Shown: piece after piece, positions 57,004 through 64,000 of the stretch
Position numbering within the stretch: the first letter of the stretch is position 1
Layout of the letters: every line of letters begins with the position of its first letter
Origin: Amycolatopsis mediterranei
GTDB taxonomy: Bacteria > Actinomycetota > Actinomycetes > Mycobacteriales > Pseudonocardiaceae
Length of the DNA: 64,000 nucleotides
NCBI RefSeq assembly: GCF_026017845.1
Contig: NZ_CP100416.1
Coordinates: 3,566,948 to 3,630,947, forward strand
Reading direction: 5' to 3'
Translations under genes and position numbers: made by a program
The notes under the pieces: model-generated
Seen by the model: the letters and a program-made list of their open reading frames with translations, nothing else
What the model was told of the DNA's origin: nothing
Database searches by the model: none

Positions 57004-57692
57004 CCGCGGGGCTCCCGCAGCACGTAGCCCACGCCGTGCACGGTGTGGATGAGCTTCGGCTCCGCGGTGTCGACCTTGCGCCGGAGGTAGGAGATGTAGG
57101 TGTCGACGATGCCGGCGTCCCCGCCGAAGTCGTCGCGCCACACCCGGTCGAGGATCTGCCCCTTCGACACCACCCGCCCGGCGTTCTCCATCAGGTAGCG
57201 CAGCAACCGGAACTCCGTGGCGGACAAGCGGATCGCCTGCCCCGCACGCGTCACCTGGTGGCCCTCGGCGTCGAGCGCGAGCGGGCCTGCCGTGAGCACG
57301 CCCGCCGGCCGGCCCGCGGTCCGGCGGAGGATCGCGCGGATCCGCGCGATCAGCTCCGCCAGGTCGAAGGGCTTCGTCACGTAGTCGTCGGCGCCGAGGG
57401 ACAGGCCGGTGACCTTGTCGGACTGGCGGTCCCGCGCGGTCAGGAACAGGACGGGCACCGGCGCGCCGTGGCCGGGGTGCCGCTCGCGCAGCCGCCGGAC
57501 CACCTCGAAGCCGTCCATGTCCGGCAGCATGACGTCCAGCAGCACCAGGTCGGGCGGCTCCGCGGTGGCCGCGGCGACGGCCTCCCGCGCGGTGGCCGCC
57601 GACGTCACCCGGAAGCCGGCGAACCGCAGCGCGGCGGAGAGCAGCTCGCGGACGGTGGCTTCGTCGTCCACCACCAGCAGCCGGGACGTCAT
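57000..57692 (-). CDS. OmpR-family response regulator
   Basis: 230 residues: receiver with Asp53 in LVLLDVMLPDMDG and Lys in DDYVTKPFDLAEL, and an OmpR winged helix (LSATEFRLLRYLMENAGRVV, then DTYISYLRRKVD). The ATG at 57692 lies within an ATGA overlap with the streptophobe-like gene; an in-frame ATG three codons upstream exists. Pairs with the following sensor kinase. Confidence 0.93.
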   Translation of the reverse strand: MTSRLLVVDDEATVRELLSAALRFAGFRVTSAATAREAVAAATAEPPDLVLLDVMLPDMDGFEVVRRLRERHPGHGAPVPVLFLTARDRQSDKVTGLSLGADDYVTKPFDLAELIARIRAILRRTAGRPAGVLTAGPLALDAEGHQVTRAGQAIRLSATEFRLLRYLMENAGRVVSKGQILDRVWRDDFGGDAGIVDTYISYLRRKVDTAEPKLIHTVHGVGYVLREPRG

Positions 57693-58819
57693 CGCTTCCA
57701 TACCCGCGAGGATACGGAGAACCCGTCGGCGAGCAGGGAGCCCGCGAAGCCGGCCACCGCGCCGCCCGCGAGCCCGGCCACCACGGCGAGCAGCGGATTC
57801 GCCGTCACCTGCGCGGCGAAGACGGGCAGTGCCAAACCGAACACGCCGACGGTGACGTCGACGGAGATCCGCGACAGCAGCGTCACGACGGCGAGCACGG
57901 CACCGGCCGCCGGCGCGAACCACGCGGCGGCGGCCGCGGCCCGGCGCAGGGGTCCGCCGGGCCGGCGACGCCCGGCCGCGAACGCGACGGGCCAGCCCAG
58001 CAGCACCACGGCCGACAGCCCGAGCAGCGGGCCACCCGTCGGGACGGGCGCAGCGGGCAGCGCGCACGAGAACACGCCGGAGGAGCTGATCGTCCACGGC
58101 ACGCCGAGGCCCAGCAGCACGGCTCCGCACACCAGCTGGGGGAGAGCGAGCAGGACAACCCCGGCGGCCGCGGCGCCGCCGAACGTCCAGGCCGCGGCCA
58201 CGCCCAGCACGGCGAGCCCGGCCGCGGGCCACCGCGCGGCACGCAAACCCGTTGCCACGGCGGGAAATCGCGTGGCGAGCCAGCAGACTCCGACGACCAC
58301 GAGCGCCCCGGCCACGGCCCCCACCACCGCCGGCCCCACGGCCACGGAGAAACCGGCGTCGAACCGGCCGGAACCGGGCAGGCGCGCGGGACCGGCCGCT
58401 CGTCCGCAGCCGCCGGCACCACCCGCCGTGACGCCGTCCGGCATCCTCAGCGTTCCTCGTGCCAGCAAGGCGCTCACGGCGAGTCCCGCCGACAGGGCCA
58501 CCGCCGCGACGGCACCGCGGACGAGCACCCCGGCTTCGCGGCGCCACAGCAGCAACGCCCCCAGCACCACCGCGCCCGCCAGGGAAACCCCCAGCGGCAT
58601 CACCTCGAGGCCGCCTCGCACGGCCAACGGAAGGCCACCCGACGGGGCCGCGACGACGTCCGCCGAGCCGCCCGCGGCCAGCGCGACGGCCGCGGCGGTC
58701 AACGCGCCGAGCCCTCCGGCGCGGCCGGCGCCCAGGAGCGCCAGCCCGGCCGTGGCGACCCCCGCCATCGCGAGCAGCGCGGCCGCGGCCGCCAGCAGGC
58801 CCCGCCCCACCTCCCGCAT
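57689..58819 (-). CDS. streptophobe-like polytopic membrane protein
   Basis: 376 residues, very Ala/Val/Leu/Gly-rich, with about ten membrane helices. LTAAAVALAAGGSADVVAAPSG and LEVMPLGVSLAGAVVLGALLL match the general pattern of actinomycete streptophobe family proteins, which have no known activity. ATG 58819 overlaps the ABC permease stop (TGATG). Its position inside an ABC/two-component operon suggests a membrane sensor or transport accessory. Confidence 0.75.
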   Translation of the reverse strand: MREVGRGLLAAAAALLAMAGVATAGLALLGAGRAGGLGALTAAAVALAAGGSADVVAAPSGGLPLAVRGGLEVMPLGVSLAGAVVLGALLLWRREAGVLVRGAVAAVALSAGLAVSALLARGTLRMPDGVTAGGAGGCGRAAGPARLPGSGRFDAGFSVAVGPAVVGAVAGALVVVGVCWLATRFPAVATGLRAARWPAAGLAVLGVAAAWTFGGAAAAGVVLLALPQLVCGAVLLGLGVPWTISSSGVFSCALPAAPVPTGGPLLGLSAVVLLGWPVAFAAGRRRPGGPLRRAAAAAAWFAPAAGAVLAVVTLLSRISVDVTVGVFGLALPVFAAQVTANPLLAVVAGLAGGAVAGFAGSLLADGFSVSSRVWKR

Positions 58820-59583
58820 CACACGTCCCGGCGCCGGAAGACCACGAACGCCACGGCCAGCACGGCGGCGACCCCGGCGCACATCCCGGCCAGGTTCAGC
58901 CACGGGTGCGGGAAGTCCGGATCGGGCACCGTCTTGAAGACCGCGGCCGCCCCGAGCGTCGGCCAGTAGTAGAGCAGGCCGTGCAGCCAGGCCGGGAAGA
59001 GCCCCGCGAAGCCGGGGACCAGGAAGACGATCCCGACCAGGGTGGCGAGCGCGCCCGCCGTCGCCCGCATGATCGTGCCCAGCCCGACCGCGAGCAGCGC
59101 GATCGCCGCGAGGTAGAGCCCGCCGCCGGCCACGGCGGAGAGCACGCCGGCATCGCCGATCCGCGCGTGCGGCACGCCGTGGACGGCGAGGACGGCCTGG
59201 CCGAGGAAGAAGGCGGTGAACATCAGCACCTGGCCCGCCACCACGGCGACCGCGACCGCCACGACCACCTTGGCCGCCAGCAGCCGGTGCCGCCGGGGTG
59301 TCGCGGTCAGGGACGTCCGGATCAGGCCGGTCGCGTGCTCGGAGGTGACGACGAGGATGCCGAGCACCCCGATGATGAGCTGCGCGACGATGTACGACGT
59401 CAGGCTGCGGCCGGTCGGATCCCAGGGTTCGTCGCCGGGGTACTGCTTCGCGGTGGCGTTCATGACGAGGGCGGTGATGCCGAGCCCGACCGCGTACAGG
59501 CACGCCAGGGTGTACCAGGTGGAGCGCAGGCTGCGTACTTTGATCCACTCCGCGCGGACGGAACGGGTGAAGGACACGCTCAT
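58819..59583 (-). CDS. ABC-2-type transporter permease
   Basis: 254 residues with six membrane helices: RAEWIKVRSLRSTWYTLACLY at the N-terminus is the typical ABC-2 amphipathic entry helix, followed by GILVVTSEHATGLIRTSLTATP. Partner of the ATPase gene, which it overlaps by four bases. Likely exports or resists a membrane-active compound. Confidence 0.9.
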   Translation of the reverse strand: MSVSFTRSVRAEWIKVRSLRSTWYTLACLYAVGLGITALVMNATAKQYPGDEPWDPTGRSLTSYIVAQLIIGVLGILVVTSEHATGLIRTSLTATPRRHRLLAAKVVVAVAVAVVAGQVLMFTAFFLGQAVLAVHGVPHARIGDAGVLSAVAGGGLYLAAIALLAVGLGTIMRATAGALATLVGIVFLVPGFAGLFPAWLHGLLYYWPTLGAAAVFKTVPDPDFPHPWLNLAGMCAGVAAVLAVAFVVFRRRDV

Positions 59584-60482
59584 GCGATCGCCCCCTGGTA
59601 GTCGGTGCGGTCCTTGGTCAGTTCCATGAAGGCGTCCTCCAACGAGACGCGCTGCGGCGTGAGCTCGGCGAGCGCGACGCCGTGGTAGGCCGCGACTTTG
59701 CCGATCTCCGCGCTCGTCATGCCGGACACGACGAGCGACGCCTCGGTCCCCTCCCGCACGGCGGCCCCGGCGGTCGTCAGCAGCCGCGCGAAGCCCGGCT
59801 CGGCGGTGCGGACGAGCACGGTGCCTTCGCCACGCACGAGCTCGCTCACCGTGGTGTCGGCGACGAGCCGCCCCCGGCCGATGACGACGAGGTGATCGGC
59901 GGTCTGCGCCATCTCGCTCATCAGGTGGCTGGACACCAGCACCGCCCGGCCCTCGCCGGCGAGTGAGCGCATGAAGTCCCGGATCCAGCGGATCCCTTCC
60001 GGGTCGAGACCGTTCACCGGCTCGTCGAAGATCAGCACCCGCGGGTCGCCGAGCAACGCCGCGGCGAGGCCGAGCCGCTGCCGCATCCCGAGCGAGAACC
60101 CACCCGCCCGCTTCCCGGCCACAGCGTCCAGCCCGGTCCGGCCGAGCACCTCGCCGACCCGGCGGCGGGGAAGGCCGTTGCTCACCGCGAGGGCCAGCAG
60201 GTGGTCGCGGGCCTTCCGGCCACCGTGGACGGCACCGGCGTCGAGCAACGCGCCCACCTCGGTGAGCGGCACGGCGAGGTCCCGGTACCGGCGCCCGCCG
60301 ATGGTGACCGAGCCCCGCGTGGGCGCGGCCAGGCCCACGATCATCTTCATGGTCGTGGACTTGCCGGCGCCGTTGGGCCCGAGGAACCCGGTCACCTGCC
60401 CGGGGTGGACGGTGAACGACAGGTCGTCCACCACGGTGTCAGGCCCGTACCGCTTGGTCAGGCCCCGGATTTCGATCGTCAT
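59580..60482 (-). CDS. ABC transporter ATP-binding protein
   Basis: 300 residues: Walker A GFLGPNGAGKSTTMKM, Q-loop region GALLDAGAVHGGR, signature GFSLGMRQRLGLAAALLGDP, Walker B VLIFDEPVNGLDP, and H-loop LVSSHLMSE. This is the Nod/drug/bacitracin-type exporter ATPase (DRA family). ATG 60482. First gene of the five-gene coupled operon. Confidence 0.95.
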   Translation of the reverse strand: MTIEIRGLTKRYGPDTVVDDLSFTVHPGQVTGFLGPNGAGKSTTMKMIVGLAAPTRGSVTIGGRRYRDLAVPLTEVGALLDAGAVHGGRKARDHLLALAVSNGLPRRRVGEVLGRTGLDAVAGKRAGGFSLGMRQRLGLAAALLGDPRVLIFDEPVNGLDPEGIRWIRDFMRSLAGEGRAVLVSSHLMSEMAQTADHLVVIGRGRLVADTTVSELVRGEGTVLVRTAEPGFARLLTTAGAAVREGTEASLVVSGMTSAEIGKVAAYHGVALAELTPQRVSLEDAFMELTKDRTDYQGAIA

Positions 60483-60636
60483 GCCGGCGAGCGTGGCGCC
60501 CGCGCCTGGCCGGATCCTGGGAGGTGGTGGGAAAACCCTGAGAATCCGGCCGTCAGGGGCGGTACCGGCCGGGGAGCACCCCGGAAATCGCAACCGGATC
60601 GCCGGGCAGGCCGCGTCTTGTGCGCGACGTCGGCCG

Positions 60637-62220
60637 TCAGCAGTCCGGCGGGGTGCCCGGGTGGACGACCACGCTCGGGGTCCGCGCCGGCCGGTCGCCG
60701 TCCGGGGCGGGCTGCGGGCAGACCCGGACCACCGGGGGACCCGCGTCCGCGCGGTTTCCGCTGTTGTCGAACGTGATCGGCCCGCCGGCGCCCGCCACCG
60801 CCTGGCCACTCGAAGAGAACCCGCTGATCGCCGTGTTGACCTGGCTGCGCTGGACCGGCTTCGCCGACGGGAGCGTGCGCAGGGCCGCCGAGATCGTGGT
60901 CACCGCGTCGTAGCCGTTGACCGCCCAGCCGTCGTCGAGGTGGGTCGCGTCGAAGCCGGCGCCGGCGAACGCCATTTCGAGGTCGCGGAACCCGGGGTTG
61001 TCGCCGCGGAAGCGGTCGGCGCCGGAGACCAGTGTGGACACCAGCCGGATCCGGCCGTCGGTGAAGCTGGGCGAACGCAGCGCCCGCAGGCGGAGGTCCT
61101 CCAGCATCGCGTTGTCCTCCGGCGAGCGGACCCGGAGGCCGTCGGACGTGCTGACCACGGTGACCGACCCGGCCGCGCACCGGCCGCCGACCAAGGCTTC
61201 GTCGAGGCTGAAGAGGAACCGGGCCAGGTCGCCACCGCGCGCGATGTAGAGCACTTCGACGTCCTTCGCCGCGCCGCAGACCCGTTGGGCGGTCAGCGGG
61301 ACCGTGCTGGCTTCGTCGGCGTCGAACTTGACCTCGGTGATCTTGCCGCCGAACCGGCGCTGCATCAGCGGCAGCGCGGTGCACGGGTACGGGTCGGAGC
61401 CGCCGGTGGGCACCATGAGGAAGTCCGGGCGGCCGGGCAGCGCCGCGGCGAGCTGCTCGATCTGCACGGCGTTCCGGTAGGCGACGCGGTAGAAGTAGTC
61501 CCTCCCGATCCCGCGCGGGTAGGTGATGTCCGGGTCGCACGCGCGGAAGTCCGGCTGGTCGTCGCGGGACCCGGTCTGGTCGAAGCCCTCGGCGGTGATC
61601 AGGTCCGACACCATCGGGACCTTCGCCGCCGCCAGCAGGTCCGCCACCTCGGCCGAGCGCTGCCGGCTCAGCCCGAGCCCGGCGACCGCCACGACATCCG
61701 GGTCGTCCGCGAGCGCCCGGGCCACTTCGACGGCCTCGTTGTCCGGCCCGTAGGCGCCGACGTTCGCGACCACCAGCCGCATCGGGTGCAGGCAGCCGGT
61801 GTCGTTGGCGTGGCGCTGCCCGGCGGCCATGCCCTCGAGCTCGTGCAGCGCGCGCCCGCCGGCGTTGCGGTCGGTCAGCGTCAGCAGCACGCCGACCGTC
61901 ACCGGGGTGCCCTGGGGATCGCACTTGTCCGCGGCGGCGGCGTTCTGCTGCTCGACCACGTGCAGCACGGCGGAGAAGCGGTCGAGGCCGAAGTCGTACG
62001 AGCCGTCGCTGAGCCCCACGCACTCGTCGCCGGCCGACCACGCGGAGCCGTCGAACCAGCCGCAGGTGAACGCCCGCTGCAGCGGCTGCTGCCAGACCAG
62101 GCCGCCCGCCAGCAGGAGGACGACGGCGAGCACGGCGGACAGCCGCCACCAGTCCGTCCACCGGTGCGGGAAATCCCGGTTCGGGTCGGGGAAGATCGTC
62201 CAGCGGAAGCGCGAGGGCAC
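60637..62220 (-). CDS. membrane-anchored periplasmic-binding-protein-like protein
   Basis: 527 residues. Short cytoplasmic N-terminus, one membrane helix at about 26-43 (RLSAVLAVVLLLAGGLVW), then an extracytoplasmic type-1 periplasmic binding fold like LivJ-type amino-acid receptors (VTVGVLLTLTDRNAGG, DVVAVAGLGLSRQRSAEVADLL, WAVNGYDAVTTISAAL). It lacks a lipobox, and no permease gene is nearby, so it is likely a receptor rather than a transporter subunit. GTG 62220 with GAAAGGA. It lies 26 bp after the NTPase-like gene. Confidence 0.82.
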   Translation of the reverse strand: MPSRFRWTIFPDPNRDFPHRWTDWWRLSAVLAVVLLLAGGLVWQQPLQRAFTCGWFDGSAWSAGDECVGLSDGSYDFGLDRFSAVLHVVEQQNAAAADKCDPQGTPVTVGVLLTLTDRNAGGRALHELEGMAAGQRHANDTGCLHPMRLVVANVGAYGPDNEAVEVARALADDPDVVAVAGLGLSRQRSAEVADLLAAAKVPMVSDLITAEGFDQTGSRDDQPDFRACDPDITYPRGIGRDYFYRVAYRNAVQIEQLAAALPGRPDFLMVPTGGSDPYPCTALPLMQRRFGGKITEVKFDADEASTVPLTAQRVCGAAKDVEVLYIARGGDLARFLFSLDEALVGGRCAAGSVTVVSTSDGLRVRSPEDNAMLEDLRLRALRSPSFTDGRIRLVSTLVSGADRFRGDNPGFRDLEMAFAGAGFDATHLDDGWAVNGYDAVTTISAALRTLPSAKPVQRSQVNTAISGFSSSGQAVAGAGGPITFDNSGNRADAGPPVVRVCPQPAPDGDRPARTPSVVVHPGTPPDC

Positions 62221-62246
62221 GGCGAATCCTTTCGGAACAGGGAGGT

Positions 62247-64000
62247 TCAGTACCGGTTGCGGTCCGCCGAGTAGCGGTCGGCCCGCTCGAGGAACGGCTG
62301 CCGGTCCGCGACGCCTTCGCTTTCGGCCAGCCTCAGGAAGCCGTGCCAGGCGAGCTGCCGCAGGGCGGCGATGTCCTCCGGCCGGGTCACGCACGGGTCC
62401 CGTTCCAGCGCCGGCACGATGCCGAGCAATGCGTCGGTGTGCCCGGCCGGGGTCGGTGGCCGGCCGATCCCCTGGATCTCCGCGAGGTCGGTGACCCGCG
62501 GATCGGGGGTGACGACCACGGCGTCGAACAGCGCCAGCCACTCCGCGGACGGCAGTTCGGGCAGCAGGACGGCCAGTGCGTCCGCGACCTTCGCGCGGCC
62601 GCCGAGCATCAGCTCGTGGTGCCACCGCCCGGCCCGGTCGTCCGGGTGGGTTTTCCCGCGCAGGAGCCGGAAAACGCCTTCCCAGCCGGTCCGCGCGTCC
62701 GGGCGCGTGGCCAGTGCCCGGAGGCCGAGGTAGCGGGCCAGCGGGTGGAGCCGGCGTTCACCGCCGCCGGCGGCGGGCCACAACGTCGGCGAGGTGTAGA
62801 GCGGCGAGCCGAGGCCGAAGGGCGGGGGCAGCAAGGGGACGAGCGTGCCGGCCTCCTGCCACGTCCGGGCGGCCGCCAGCGTGATCAGCGCCTCGACCGA
62901 GGCGTCGTCCGGCCGCCGTTGCGGATCGAGGCCGCGGACGAAGATCCGCAGCAGGTGCCGGTCGGCGGGCACGTCCTCGTCCGGGTCCGTGCCGTCCAGG
63001 AGCGCGTCCGGGTCGTCGAGCAACCGCGGGTTTTCCGCCAGCCGGCGCAGCACGAACGCCGTCGCGGCCGGGTGGCCGTGGGTGAGCCGGAACGCCGTCC
63101 TGGCGGTGCGTTCCGACGTCGTCCAGTCCTGGCTGCGGGCCAGCTGGAGCACCTCGGCGGAACTCAGGTCGGTGACGTCGACCCGCATCCGTGGGCCGTC
63201 CACCGGCTCGGTTCCCGGCCACGGCACGGCGCCCGCCGCGGCCGGTCCGGCGCTGGTGGTGACCACGGTGAGCGGATCCGGCAGCCGGTTCTCCGGCGTC
63301 GGCCGGCTGCCGGCGATCGCGGTGCGCACGCGCAGCAGTGAGCGGACGAAAGTCATCGCTTCCGGGACGTCGCCGTCGTCCAGCAGCAGGAGCATCTGCG
63401 GCGGACGGCCCCGGACGCGGGCGTGGCTGCGGCGCAGGTCGGCGAGGAACGCGCCGACCAGGACGTCGTCCACGCTGCGGCGGACCAGTGCGTCCGCGCT
63501 CTTGGCCCGGGCGCTGAGCTCGATCAGCGTCGTCTCGGGGTTCTTGGCGAAGTCCAAGTCCTGGTGCCGGAACCAGTCCACGGCGTCGCCCCAGGAGAGC
63601 CGCATCAGCCCGCGCCCGCGGTACAGCCGGTTCAGCGTGCTCCGGGTGACTTCCGCCGCCAGCCCCGGGACGAGCTCGGACAGCCCGGGCACCTGGACGT
63701 GCACGAGGGCGAACGAATCACGGGCCAGTGCGGTGAGGAAACTGTCGAGCGCGGGTTTCCGTTTGTATTCGTTGAGCCGTTCCCGCAGCCGGATGAGCTG
63801 GTCGCCGGGAGGCAGCCCGGCGAAATCCGCGCTGATGGCCAGCTGGGCGACCAGGGAACGGGGAAAAGTCACCGGATATCCCGGGACGCCCACCCCCAGC
63901 CCGAGCATGATCGAGGTCAGCAACGGCCGCAGCGACGTCTGCTCGCCGTCCGGCACCAGCGGCTGGACCAGCACGGAAGCCGTGCGGTCCCGCCAGGTCC
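62247..64000 (-). CDS. NTPase-like large protein (5' cut by window edge)
   Basis: At least 584 residues; the frame is open to the window end, so the true start is outside. A Walker B-like strand PQMLLLLDDGDVPEAM lies about 210 residues in, followed by VDVTDLSSAEVLQLARSQ and FRLTHGHPAATAFVLRRLA, which are AAA/STAND-like small-domain motifs. Walker A would lie upstream of the window. The partner receptor gene follows 26 bp later, suggesting a signalling pair that couples an external ligand to an ATPase switch. Confidence 0.7.
   Translation of the reverse strand, partial: TWRDRTASVLVQPLVPDGEQTSLRPLLTSIMLGLGVGVPGYPVTFPRSLVAQLAISADFAGLPPGDQLIRLRERLNEYKRKPALDSFLTALARDSFALVHVQVPGLSELVPGLAAEVTRSTLNRLYRGRGLMRLSWGDAVDWFRHQDLDFAKNPETTLIELSARAKSADALVRRSVDDVLVGAFLADLRRSHARVRGRPPQMLLLLDDGDVPEAMTFVRSLLRVRTAIAGSRPTPENRLPDPLTVVTTSAGPAAAGAVPWPGTEPVDGPRMRVDVTDLSSAEVLQLARSQDWTTSERTARTAFRLTHGHPAATAFVLRRLAENPRLLDDPDALLDGTDPDEDVPADRHLLRIFVRGLDPQRRPDDASVEALITLAAARTWQEAGTLVPLLPPPFGLGSPLYTSPTLWPAAGGGERRLHPLARYLGLRALATRPDARTGWEGVFRLLRGKTHPDDRAGRWHHELMLGGRAKVADALAVLLPELPSAEWLALFDAVVVTPDPRVTDLAEIQGIGRPPTPAGHTDALLGIVPALERDPCVTRPEDIAALRQLAWHGFLRLAESEGVADRQPFLERADRYSADRNRY

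Overview
The window is very GC-rich, gene-dense actinomycete DNA. The gene content (SARP regulator, CebR-type box, AA10 LPMO, streptophobe-like membrane protein, anti-anti-sigma factor, many acyl-CoA genes, frequent GTG starts and 4-bp gene overlaps) fits a filamentous member of Pseudonocardiaceae, most likely Amycolatopsis or a relative. The genus is an inference from gene content and intergenic repeat style. I saw no rRNA, tRNA, CRISPR array, insertion sequence or replication origin.

Layout. 0-3.3 kb: end of a P450, an MFS exporter divergent from a CGNR zinc-finger regulator with a doubled operator, and a helical membrane protein. 3.3-8.1 kb: sugar-phosphate isomerase-like TIM barrel, MDR oxidoreductase with an HD protein, a cellulose-active-type LPMO under a CebR box, and an MBL-fold hydrolase. 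8.1-13.6 kb: a general-stress island (DUF3618, phage-holin-like and PGGY-repeat membrane proteins, MerR regulator, SRPBCC protein, STAS anti-anti-sigma factor, nucleotidyltransferase-BON fusion, metallophosphoesterase) with several promoter elements resembling sigma-B sites. 13.6-18.4 kb: SGNH hydrolase, quinone oxidoreductase, two coupled SDRs, RibD/DHFR-like reductase, enoyl-CoA hydratase. 18.5-22.5 kb: Tat-exported GH2 glycosidase and a secreted protein with an internal duplication.

22.8-35.1 kb is the metabolic centrepiece. A frameshifted acyl-CoA ligase, a phosphotriesterase-like lactonase and a TetR regulator form one operon. An APH-type kinase and three acyl-CoA dehydrogenases form another. 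Both promoters carry the same ACCGAC-YR-GTCGGT palindrome. With the neighbouring MaoC hydratase and FabG-like SDR they look like a lactone or 4-hydroxy-acid catabolic regulon working through a phosphorylated acyl-CoA (ACAD10/11 or LvaA-like chemistry). Between the two operons lie an epoxide-hydrolase-like protein lacking its catalytic His and an orphan ORC/CDC6-like ATPase.

35.2-41.7 kb: a sugar-acid or oligosaccharide uptake and catabolism cluster (enolase-superfamily dehydratase, GntR/FCD regulator, lipoprotein SBP, a single-polypeptide fusion of both ABC permeases, RraA-like protein). 41.9-54.1 kb: Ser/Thr kinase, SARP regulator, UbiA prenyltransferase with a soluble histidine kinase and LuxR response regulator, a small Cys-rich protein, then two large unfamiliar proteins (an all-helical 491-aa protein and a 1253-aa acyltransferase plus APH-kinase-like fusion) next to a divergent MFS exporter. 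The last group is my best candidate for an undescribed biosynthetic or modification system. 54.2-60.5 kb: secreted metallopeptidase and a five-gene translationally coupled operon (ABC ATPase, permease, streptophobe-like protein, response regulator, sensor kinase). 60.6-64 kb: a membrane-anchored periplasmic-binding-protein homologue paired with a large NTPase-like protein cut by the window end.
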